Position numbers and translations under genes: made by a program. The notes below the pieces were generated by a model that saw nothing but the letters and a program-made list of their open reading frames with translations, was not told where the DNA came from and ran no database searches. A stretch of DNA of 11,339 nucleotides from Flavobacterium sp. (GTDB taxonomy: Bacteria > Bacteroidota > Bacteroidia > Flavobacteriales > Flavobacteriaceae): the NCBI GenBank assembly GCA_030153045.1, contig JASLID010000100.1, positions 1 to 11,339 on the forward strand, in the 5' to 3' direction. This document shows positions 5,431-11,339 of the stretch, piece after piece (the first letter of the stretch is position 1; each line of letters begins with the position of its first letter).

Positions 5431-7476
5431 TTACCAAATCACAATCCTCTCTTTTACAGGGATAAACATTTTACCACCTTCTTTAATATTAAACGTTTTA
5501 TAAAACTCTGCAATATTACTCAATGGTCCGTTGATTCTATATTTTGCAGGAGCATGAACATCAGTCATTAATTGTTGTCCTAAAGCTTCTGGCTTCACAT
5601 TTACCATCCATGCATAACCGTAGGCTAGGAAAAATCTTTGATTTGGAGTTAATCCAGCAATTTTTTGAGAAGTTTTAAACTGAGAAGTCTTTTTAAACGC
5701 TTCATAGCCCATGACTACACCACCTAAATCGGCAATGTTCTCACCTTGAGTGGCATCACCATTTACAAATTTACCTGGTAACGCTTCGTACTTGCTATAC
5801 TGTGCTACAATCGCTTTTGTTTTTTCTTTAAATTTCTTTAAATCATCTACTGTCCACCAATTGTTTAGATTTCCTTTTTCGTCGTATTGACTTCCTTGAT
5901 CGTCGAAACCATGAGTAATTTCGTGTCCAAATGTTGAACCTCCAATGATACCGTATAAAATGGCATCATCTGGCATACGCCCTTCAAATCCAGGCACTAT
6001 GATGTTGCATGCTGGTACACAAATTTCGTTATTACTAGGATTGTAATACGCGTTGTAAGTCTGTGGATACATACCCCACTCAGTCCTATCTACAGGTTTG
6101 CCATATTTTGTTGCCATGTCATTATAGCTCCATTTATTTACTGACATCACATTAGCACAATACGCCTTTTTATCGATTGAAACTGAAGACATATCTTTCC
6201 ATTTATCAGGATAACCTACTTTCATGACAATTTTAGACAATTTATGGAGTGCCTTCTTTTTAGTTTCAGGACTCATCCAATCTAATTTTTCTATACGTGA
6301 AGCATACACATCACGAATATTATTTCCAATTTCGAGTAATTTTTCTTTAGTACCTTTAGGTAAATATTCAGCCACATAAACCTGTCCGATTAATTCTCCT
6401 AAAGAACCGTCAGTTTGTTCCACTACTCTTTTCCAACGTGGTTTTTGAACCGAAACCCCACCCATTACTGTTGAATAAAATTTAAAGTTTTGCTTTTCGA
6501 TATCACTACTCAAATAACCAGCATAAGAATTAACTAAATCCCATTTCAAATACGCTTTCCAGTCTTCAATTGAATAGGTTTTTACTAATTTATCTAAAGC
6601 TTGATAAAATTCGGGTTGCCCTACAATAACCGAATCCGCTTTATTAATTTTCATGGTTTTTAACACCATATTCCAGCTAATGTTTGGTGTTGATTGACTA
6701 AACTTAGCCAAACTCATTTTATTGTAATTTTTTACTGGATCGCGCAATGCTTCAAGCTTACGGGATGCTTTGGCTAAATCGGTTTCCAATTTCATAATCG
6801 TTGAAGCATTTTTCTTAGCTACAACTTCACTATTTCCCATTAACTTAGCCATAGCTTCTAAGTGCTTTACGTATTCATTACGAATGGTAACCGTTTCTTT
6901 GTCTGTATTAAAATAATAATCTCTGTTTCCCATTCCTAAGCCACCTTGTGAGAAAAACAAAGCATATTTTGTACTTATTTTATCATCTTGACCTACATAA
7001 AAAGAGAAAGCAGGACTCGCTCCAATTGTATGTAAATAAGAAATTGAATTTAATAGTGATGGAATATCTTTAACAGCATCAATTTTAGCTAATTCTAATT
7101 TTAATGGGGTAATTCCGGCTTTATCAATCGTTAGAGTATCCATTCCTGATGCATAGAAATCACCAATTTTTTGTTTATTAGATCCTTTTTCGGCATCTTC
7201 AGCGGCAGATTTTTCGCAAATTTGTTTGATTTGACTGTTGATGGTATCCCCAATAGTTCTAAAAATTCCATTACTACGTTCAGAATTAGGTATTGGATTT
7301 TTCTTGAACCATCCGCCATTCGCGTAAGTAAAAAAGTCATCCGATGAGTTTACTAAGGTATCTCTGTTAGTCACTAAAACATCTGGTGCATTTGGATCAA
7401 ATTCTTGTTCTTTCTTGCAACTTGTGGTTAACAAAACTACTCCTGATAAGAGTAGCGCAATTTTATTGTATTTCAT
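5431..7476 (-). CDS. M13-family zinc metallopeptidase lipoprotein (neprilysin/PepO-like)
   Basis: This is a predicted exported zinc endopeptidase of 681 residues, the usual M13 length. A lipoprotein signal peptide ends in the lipobox LTTSC with C20 as the lipidated residue, so it should be anchored in an envelope membrane facing outward. The N-terminal M13 domain spans about 45-425. The catalytic domain carries NAYYNP at 475-480 (substrate-binding), HEITH at 518-522 (zinc H518 and H522, catalytic E519), ENIADLGG at 579-586 (third ligand E579, D583) and DVHAPAKYR at 639-647 (H641, R647 for the transition state). All key residues are present. The C-terminus ends VIW without the cysteine of the neprilysin CxxW end, as is common in bacterial members. 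It is transcribed alone, ending at the 5379-5409 terminator. A role in peptide nutrition or turnover is inferred. Confidence 0.94.
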   Translation of the reverse strand: MKYNKIALLLSGVVLLTTSCKKEQEFDPNAPDVLVTNRDTLVNSSDDFFTYANGGWFKKNPIPNSERSNGIFRTIGDTINSQIKQICEKSAAEDAEKGSNKQKIGDFYASGMDTLTIDKAGITPLKLELAKIDAVKDIPSLLNSISYLHTIGASPAFSFYVGQDDKISTKYALFFSQGGLGMGNRDYYFNTDKETVTIRNEYVKHLEAMAKLMGNSEVVAKKNASTIMKLETDLAKASRKLEALRDPVKNYNKMSLAKFSQSTPNISWNMVLKTMKINKADSVIVGQPEFYQALDKLVKTYSIEDWKAYLKWDLVNSYAGYLSSDIEKQNFKFYSTVMGGVSVQKPRWKRVVEQTDGSLGELIGQVYVAEYLPKGTKEKLLEIGNNIRDVYASRIEKLDWMSPETKKKALHKLSKIVMKVGYPDKWKDMSSVSIDKKAYCANVMSVNKWSYNDMATKYGKPVDRTEWGMYPQTYNAYYNPSNNEICVPACNIIVPGFEGRMPDDAILYGIIGGSTFGHEITHGFDDQGSQYDEKGNLNNWWTVDDLKKFKEKTKAIVAQYSKYEALPGKFVNGDATQGENIADLGGVVMGYEAFKKTSQFKTSQKIAGLTPNQRFFLAYGYAWMVNVKPEALGQQLMTDVHAPAKYRINGPLSNIAEFYKTFNIKEGGKMFIPVKERIVIW

Positions 7477-7498
7477 AATTTGGTTTGTTTGTACTTTT

Positions 7499-7506
7499 CA
7501 AAGATA
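7499..7506 (-). promoter_or_regulatory. Candidate -7 promoter element for the M13 peptidase gene
   Basis: The minus strand reads TATCTTTG, an exact TAnnTTTG match, 23-30 nt before the ATG. It would give a leader of about 15-18 nt. The expected -33 region is T-rich but lacks a clean TTG. Confidence 0.45.
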
Positions 7507-7520
7507 TTGATTTCGAGTTG

Positions 7521-7549
7521 TTATAAAAAAAGTCGCCTCTTTTTTATAA
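7521..7549. repeat. Inverted repeat in the divergent peptidase-porX spacer
   Basis: TTATAAAAAA (7521-7530) is inverted as TTTTTTATAA (7540-7549). An alternative fold pairs G7532 with C7539 and bulges one A (A7525), giving an 11-bp stem with loop TCGCCT. It sits between the peptidase -7 element (7499-7506) and the porX start, where a regulator could act on both genes. The spacer as a whole is 7477-7605. Confidence 0.5.
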
Positions 7550-7605
7550 TAATTTTATGAAACCGCAGTTTAATAAGTATTAAATTGCACCAAGAAATTA
7601 AAACT

Positions 7606-9156
7606 ATGGATATTAAAATACTTTGGGTTGATGATGAAATTGACTTATTAAAACCACATATATTATTCCTTGAAAAGAAAAATTACAACGTAACTACCTG
7701 CAACAATGGTCGTGATGCGATTGATTTGTTTCAGGAAGAAAATTTTGATATTGTTTTTCTTGATGAAAATATGCCTGGAATGTCAGGTTTAGAGACTTTG
7801 TCTGAAATGAAGGAAAAAAAATCTTCGGTACCCGTAATTATGATTACTAAGAGCGAAGAAGAATATATCATGGAAGAAGCCATAGGTTCCAAAATTGCTG
7901 ATTATTTAATAAAACCAGTTAATCCGAACCAAATTTTATTGAGTTTAAAGAAAAATTTAGACCATTCACGTTTAGTTTCTGAAAAAACAACTTTAGATTA
8001 TCAGAAGGAATTCCGAAAAATTGCTATGGAAATGGCCATGGTTAATTCATACGAAGAATGGACAGAGTTATACAAAAAACTATTGTTTTGGGAAATAGAA
8101 TTAGAAAACATTGACGACCAAAATATGTTCCAAATTCTAGAATCTCAAAAGGCTGAAGCCAATTCGCAATTTGGAAAATTCATTGAAAAAAATTATGAAG
8201 ATTGGTTTGAACCAAAAGCAGACAAACCTATTCTTTCGCACGAAGTTTTCAAACAATTAGTTGTTCCTGAACTTAAAAAAGAAGAAAATGTACTTTTTAT
8301 AGTGATTGATAATTTGCGTTACGATCAGTGGAAAGCTTTCGAAAGCGTGGTTAACAATCACTACAAGCTAGAAGCAGAAACTCCTTACTATGCTATGTTA
8401 CCAACCGCAACACAATATGCTAGAAACGCCATATTTTCAGGACTTTTACCTATTGATATGGAAAAACAATTTCCGCAATATTGGAAAAATGATGTTGAAG
8501 AAGGCGGTAAAAATTTATACGAAGCCGAGTTTCTTACAGCACAATTAAAAAGATTAAATTTAAATATTACTCACGAATACTTTAAAATAACCAATTTTAC
8601 GAACGGTAAAAAACTAGCAGAAAACTTTAAAGCACTTAAAGATAAAAAATTAGTAGCCTTGGTGTACAACTTTGTGGATATGCTTTCGCATGCTAAAACC
8701 GACATGGACGTAGTTAAAGAATTAGCTTCTGACGATAAGGCGTATCGTTCCTTAACATTAAGTTGGTTTAAAAATTCACCATTGTTAGACATTATTCAAC
8801 AGGCGCAAAAATTAGGATTTAAACTTATTTTAACGACTGATCATGGTACCATCAATTGTAAAAATCCATCAAAAGTCATTGGAGATAAAAATACAAGTTT
8901 AAATCTAAGATATAAGACAGGCAGAAGTTTAACATACGAGCAAAAAGATGTTTATGCCGCTAAAGATCCTAAAAAAATTGGTTTACCAATAATCAACATG
9001 ACCAGTACGTATATATTTGCTAAGAATGACCATTTCCTAGCCTATGTAAACAACTACAATCATTATGTGAGTTATTACAAAAACACTTACCAGCACGGAG
9101 GAATATCGCTTGAAGAAATGATTGTTCCATTTTTAGTTTTTAGTCCGAAGAAATAA
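7606..9156 (+). CDS. porX: PorX, response regulator with alkaline-phosphatase-superfamily effector domain
   Basis: PorX is the response regulator that, with the kinase PorY, controls type IX secretion genes in Bacteroidota; its effector domain is reported to hydrolyse oligonucleotides. I start at the ATG of 7606 (516 residues), because the in-frame TTG at 7585 would add seven residues in front of the receiver strand IKILWVDDE and has no support. The receiver domain (about 1-120) has acidic D9/D10, phospho-acceptor D53 (FLDENMPG), T81 and K103. A helical linker runs from about 125 to 210. The PglZ/phosphatase-like domain (about 225-512) has candidate zinc residues D235 (VIDNLRYDQW), the TATQYARN segment near 267, D358 and H362 (VDMLSH), D412 and H413 (TTDHG) and H497. 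The gene is coupled to tsaE. porY is not in the window. Confidence 0.96.
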   Translation: MDIKILWVDDEIDLLKPHILFLEKKNYNVTTCNNGRDAIDLFQEENFDIVFLDENMPGMSGLETLSEMKEKKSSVPVIMITKSEEEYIMEEAIGSKIADYLIKPVNPNQILLSLKKNLDHSRLVSEKTTLDYQKEFRKIAMEMAMVNSYEEWTELYKKLLFWEIELENIDDQNMFQILESQKAEANSQFGKFIEKNYEDWFEPKADKPILSHEVFKQLVVPELKKEENVLFIVIDNLRYDQWKAFESVVNNHYKLEAETPYYAMLPTATQYARNAIFSGLLPIDMEKQFPQYWKNDVEEGGKNLYEAEFLTAQLKRLNLNITHEYFKITNFTNGKKLAENFKALKDKKLVALVYNFVDMLSHAKTDMDVVKELASDDKAYRSLTLSWFKNSPLLDIIQQAQKLGFKLILTTDHGTINCKNPSKVIGDKNTSLNLRYKTGRSLTYEQKDVYAAKDPKKIGLPIINMTSTYIFAKNDHFLAYVNNYNHYVSYYKNTYQHGGISLEEMIVPFLVFSPKK

Positions 9157-9157
9157 A

Positions 9158-9565
9158 ATGAAGGTCGAATATTATTTATCAGAAATCAACGAAGTTGTCC
9201 AAAAAGTAGTAGCAGAAAATCCCGAAAAAGTGATTCTTTTTAACGGAGAAATGGGGGCTGGAAAAACAACTTTCATTAAATCATTGTGTAAAAATTTAGG
9301 TGTAGATAACGCAACTAGTAGCCCAACCTTTTCTTTAGTTAATGAGTACGAAACAACTAATAATCAAATAGTTTATCATTTTGATATGTATCGTTTGAAA
9401 AATCAAAACGAAGCACTTGATATGGGAATTGACGAGTATTTGTATTCCGGAAATTGGTGCTTTATTGAATGGGCTGATAAAATAACCGATCTGTTACCCG
9501 AAAATCATTCGATTATAAATATTTCGATATTAGACGATGGGAAAAGAGTATTAGAATTGCATTAA
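9158..9565 (+). CDS. tsaE: TsaE, ATPase for tRNA t6A37 modification
   Basis: TsaE is the small P-loop ATPase that works with TsaB and TsaD to install N6-threonylcarbamoyladenosine at A37 of ANN-decoding tRNAs. The 135 residues fit the family. Walker A is GEMGAGKTT at 30-38, followed by the switch-like SSPTFSLVNEY at 54-64, HFDMYRL at 74-80 (D76 acts like Walker B) and FIEWADK at 102-108 with the conserved E104-W105 pair. The ATG is one base after the porX stop, so translation is probably coupled. The partners tsaB, tsaC and tsaD are not nearby. Confidence 0.95.
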   Translation: MKVEYYLSEINEVVQKVVAENPEKVILFNGEMGAGKTTFIKSLCKNLGVDNATSSPTFSLVNEYETTNNQIVYHFDMYRLKNQNEALDMGIDEYLYSGNWCFIEWADKITDLLPENHSIINISILDDGKRVLELH

Positions 9566-9587
9566 TTGTCAATAATTTTGTAATTTG
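9557..9587 (+). promoter_or_regulatory. Possible promoter of the alanine dehydrogenase-like gene
   Basis: TTG at 9557-9559 precedes TAATTTG at 9581-9587 by 21 nt. The second element is one base short of TAnnTTTG. It would start transcription about 15-20 nt before the ATG. Read-through from porX-tsaE is an equal alternative, as no terminator separates the genes. Confidence 0.3.
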
Positions 9588-9609
9588 TGCCAAATAACTA
9601 AGCATTATT

Positions 9610-10803
9610 ATGGCCATTACACCTTTTAGTAAAAAAGATTTACTTCCTCAAGAAGAAAAACTAGAAATAGCTAAGCATAAAAGCGAACTTTTCATTGGAA
9701 TACCTAAAGAAACCTCATTCCAAGAGCGTCGTATATGCCTAACTCCAGAGGCTGTAAGCGCCATTACAAATCATGGTCATCGCATTTTAATTGAAGCGGG
9801 AGCTGGGAAAAATGCCAGTTATTCCGATAAAGATTATAGTGATGCGGGTGCAGAAATAACAAGCGACACTCAAAAAGTTTTCGATTGTCCTATGATTTTA
9901 AAGGTGGAACCACCTACTCTAGCAGAAATCGACATGATGAAATCACAAACTCTTGTAATTTCGGCGATTCAGCTAAAAACCAGAAAGAAAGAATATTTCG
10001 AAGCGTTAAAAAAGAAAAAAATAACCGCGCTTGCTTTTGAATACATCAAAGACGATGACAATTCGTTCCCAGCAGTAAAATCATTAAGTGAAATCGCAGG
10101 AACAGCTTCAGTACTTGTGGCAGCAGAACTAATGACCTGTGGCAAAGGCGGTAACGGATTGCTTTTTGGAAACATTACCGGAGTGAGACCTACCGAAGTT
10201 GTTATTCTTGGCGCCGGAACGGTTGCTGAATATGCAGTTAGAACCGCTTTAGGACTTGGAGCTTCTGTGAAAGTTTTTGACAATTCGATTACCAAACTAA
10301 GGAGACTTCAAAAGAACTTAAACCAACGAATTTTTACTTCCACCATTCAAAATAAAACACTTTTAAAATCTTTAAGACGTTGTGATGTAGCTATTGGTGC
10401 TATGCGAGGTAAATACCGCACACCTATTGTAGTTAGTGAAGAGATGGTTTCACACATGAAAAAAGGCGCTATAATTGTCGACGTAAGTATTGATACCGGT
10501 GGGTGTTTTGAAACCTCAGAAATCACAACACACGAGAACCCTACGTATGTTAAAAATGGCGTCGTGCATTACTGCGTACCAAATATCCCGTCAAGATATT
10601 CTAAAACAGCTTCCCTTTCTATAAGCAACATCATCACTCCTTACCTACTTCAAATTGCTGATGATGGTGGTATTGAAAGAGCTATTCGTTGTGATGCGGG
10701 CCTAAAAAATGGAGTATATTTTTATCACGGAATTTTAACCAATAAAACTATTGGTGAATGGTTCGATTTAACACATAGAGATATCAACTTAATTGTTTTT
10801 TAA
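9610..10803 (+). CDS. ald: Alanine dehydrogenase-like NAD(P)-binding protein
   Basis: This protein belongs to the alanine dehydrogenase / transhydrogenase-alpha family, which reversibly converts L-alanine to pyruvate and ammonia with NAD. It has 397 residues, with about 26 extra at the N-terminus compared with classical Ald. The substrate domain begins GIPKETSFQERRICLTP (30-46), with R41 matching catalytic Arg15 of the Mycobacterium enzyme and K98 (LKV) matching Lys75. The Rossmann domain has the GAGTVAEYA loop at 201-209 and acidic D224 at the end of beta-2. D295 in DVSIDTGGCFE matches Asp270. The position expected to hold catalytic His96 is Q121 (SAIQL), by an ungapped motif alignment from memory. 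Similar divergent Ald-like proteins are common in Bacteroidota. The specific activity is therefore less certain than the fold. Confidence 0.85.
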   Translation: MAITPFSKKDLLPQEEKLEIAKHKSELFIGIPKETSFQERRICLTPEAVSAITNHGHRILIEAGAGKNASYSDKDYSDAGAEITSDTQKVFDCPMILKVEPPTLAEIDMMKSQTLVISAIQLKTRKKEYFEALKKKKITALAFEYIKDDDNSFPAVKSLSEIAGTASVLVAAELMTCGKGGNGLLFGNITGVRPTEVVILGAGTVAEYAVRTALGLGASVKVFDNSITKLRRLQKNLNQRIFTSTIQNKTLLKSLRRCDVAIGAMRGKYRTPIVVSEEMVSHMKKGAIIVDVSIDTGGCFETSEITTHENPTYVKNGVVHYCVPNIPSRYSKTASLSISNIITPYLLQIADDGGIERAIRCDAGLKNGVYFYHGILTNKTIGEWFDLTHRDINLIVF

Positions 10804-10825
10804 GATTTATTCTTACTACTTTTGC
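10793..10825 (+). promoter_or_regulatory. Promoter of the DUF4258-type gene
   Basis: TACTTTTGC at 10817-10825 matches the Bacteroidota -7 consensus TAnnTTTGc exactly. TTG at 10793-10795, inside the last ald codons, is a plausible -33 box at 21-nt spacing. The start codon follows 15 nt after the box, giving a leader of only about 10 nt with no Shine-Dalgarno sequence. Confidence 0.6.
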
Positions 10826-10840
10826 AGAAAATAATTTTCA

Positions 10841-11215
10841 ATGAATTTTACATATAGATTAAGTTATTACTTATTTGGTTTTATTGTAGGTTGTGTATTT
10901 CTATTCTTTGTTTTAAACAAGAAAAACACACGCTGTAGCTACTTCCCTAACGATCGTGTGTTGAAAAATTTAAGCACAAAACCTTTTCATTATTCAGATA
11001 ATGCTTCGAAAAGTTTAGCTCAAGAATGGATTGACACCATAGATATTAAAAACACTCTGACTTACGGTGACGTTGATTTTGAAAGAAGCAATGTTAAGAT
11101 TGAAGGTGGTAAACTATACACTGTTATTGGAAAAACCACTAAAAATCAACCTATTGAATTAATTATTGAAAACTACGAAAACAGAGCGGTTTTAAGAGAA
11201 ATAAAAAAACAATAA
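10841..11215 (+). CDS. Small membrane-anchored DUF4258-type protein
   Basis: This is a 124-residue protein of unknown function. Residues about 7-26 form one hydrophobic segment (YYLFGFIVGCVFLFFVL), followed at once by the basic KKNTR, so a single N-terminal membrane anchor is likely. The rest is soluble. An ITYGDVDF-like turn (LTYGDVDF, 74-81) and a C-terminal beta pattern ending IELIIENYENRAVLREIKK (about 105-123) resemble the DUF4258 family. That assignment is from memory of flavobacterial homologues and should be checked by profile search. IVGC at 15-18 loosely resembles a lipobox, but the hydrophobic run continues after the Cys, so I prefer a transmembrane anchor. It has its own promoter and lies between ald and the tRNA gene. 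Confidence 0.78.
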   Translation: MNFTYRLSYYLFGFIVGCVFLFFVLNKKNTRCSYFPNDRVLKNLSTKPFHYSDNASKSLAQEWIDTIDIKNTLTYGDVDFERSNVKIEGGKLYTVIGKTTKNQPIELIIENYENRAVLREIKKQ

Positions 11216-11232
11216 TTTTTTTAGCAAAAATG

Positions 11233-11263
11233 TTGTTTATATTAAACCAAACTGTATATTTGC
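11233..11263 (+). promoter_or_regulatory. Promoter of the tRNA-Val gene
   Basis: TTG at 11233-11235 and TATATTTGC at 11255-11263 are separated by exactly 19 nt, the optimal Bacteroidota arrangement, and the -7 box is perfect. Transcription should start near 11268, leaving only about 6 nt before the mature tRNA 5' end. Confidence 0.8.
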
Positions 11264-11274
11264 ACTCCAATTAA

Positions 11275-11339
11275 GGGCGATTAGCTCAGCTGGTTCAGAG
11301 CACCTCGTTTACACCGAGGGGGTCGGGGGTTCGAACCCC
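11275..11339 (+). tRNA. tRNA-Val (anticodon UAC), cut by the window end
   Basis: The 5' acceptor strand GGGCGAT (11275-11281) is followed by a D arm (GCTC 11284-11287 with GAGC 11298-11301). The anticodon arm is CCTCG/CGAGG around the loop TTTACAC, with anticodon TAC at 11310-11312, which reads valine codons GUA and GUG. A 5-nt variable loop and the T arm follow (GGGGG, TTCGAAC, then CCC). The last two bases of the T stem, the 3' acceptor strand and any encoded CCA lie beyond the window. Confidence 0.96.

Noticed and set aside
7131..7340. 69-codon minus-strand frame inside the M13 peptidase gene
   Set aside because: It overlaps the intact peptidase gene in another frame and shows no family motif, so it is a shadow frame.
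7585..7605. Upstream TTG start extending PorX by seven residues
   Set aside because: The ATG at 7606 places the receiver-domain start (IKILWVDDE) two residues from the N-terminus as in PorX homologues, and the extension adds no recognisable sequence.
9969..10295. 108-codon minus-strand frame opposite the alanine dehydrogenase-like gene
   Set aside because: Its low-complexity composition and full overlap with a conserved gene make it a shadow frame.
10841..10895. DUF4258-type protein as a lipoprotein with lipobox IVGC
   Set aside because: The hydrophobic stretch continues for eight residues after the Cys, which fits a transmembrane helix better than a cleaved lipoprotein signal.
11195..11230. 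Terminator after the DUF4258-type gene
   Set aside because: A-rich and T-rich runs can pair weakly, but no GC-containing stem is present.

Overview
The window looks like a chromosomal segment from a Flavobacterium-like member of the Bacteroidota. Four things point there: low G+C with AT-rich spacers, no clear Shine-Dalgarno sequences, several TAnnTTTG promoter elements of the Bacteroidota type, and diagnostic genes (a fused lpxC/fabZ gene and the type IX secretion regulator porX). It is mostly core housekeeping sequence. I see no transposon, phage, CRISPR array or defence island, and no frame-disrupted gene. Genes fill almost all of it, and no gene-free stretch exceeds about 130 bases.

Left part, minus strand (1-5329). 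In transcription order this is an HD-domain dNTPase-like phosphohydrolase, lpxD, lpxC/fabZ, lpxA, efp, and the first codons of another gene that probably encodes an LpxD-like acyltransferase. LpxA, LpxC and LpxD carry out the first three steps of lipid A synthesis. FabZ makes acyl chains that compete with lipid A for 3-hydroxyacyl-ACP. Spacing is tight at lpxD-lpxC (2 nt) and efp-next gene (2 nt). The two looser spacers, lpxC/fabZ-lpxA and lpxA-efp, contain inverted-repeat or repeat-like DNA.

Middle (5379-7476). A strong bidirectional hairpin terminator separates the HD gene from a minus-strand single-gene unit for a secreted M13 zinc-peptidase lipoprotein. The peptidase gene diverges from porX across a 129-bp spacer with a bulged inverted repeat.

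Right part, plus strand (7606-11339). porX is coupled to tsaE with a 1-nt gap. An alanine dehydrogenase-like gene, a small membrane-anchored DUF4258-type protein and a truncated tRNA-Val(UAC) follow. porX encodes a response regulator fused to an alkaline-phosphatase-superfamily effector that controls type IX secretion. tsaE serves t6A tRNA modification. The last two genes have well-formed promoters of their own.

I did not find a convincing undescribed system. The most useful second looks are the alanine dehydrogenase-like protein with Gln at the expected catalytic His, the overlapping inverted repeats with a -7 element in front of lpxA, the terminator/promoter overlap upstream of the HD gene, and the dyad between the peptidase gene and porX.
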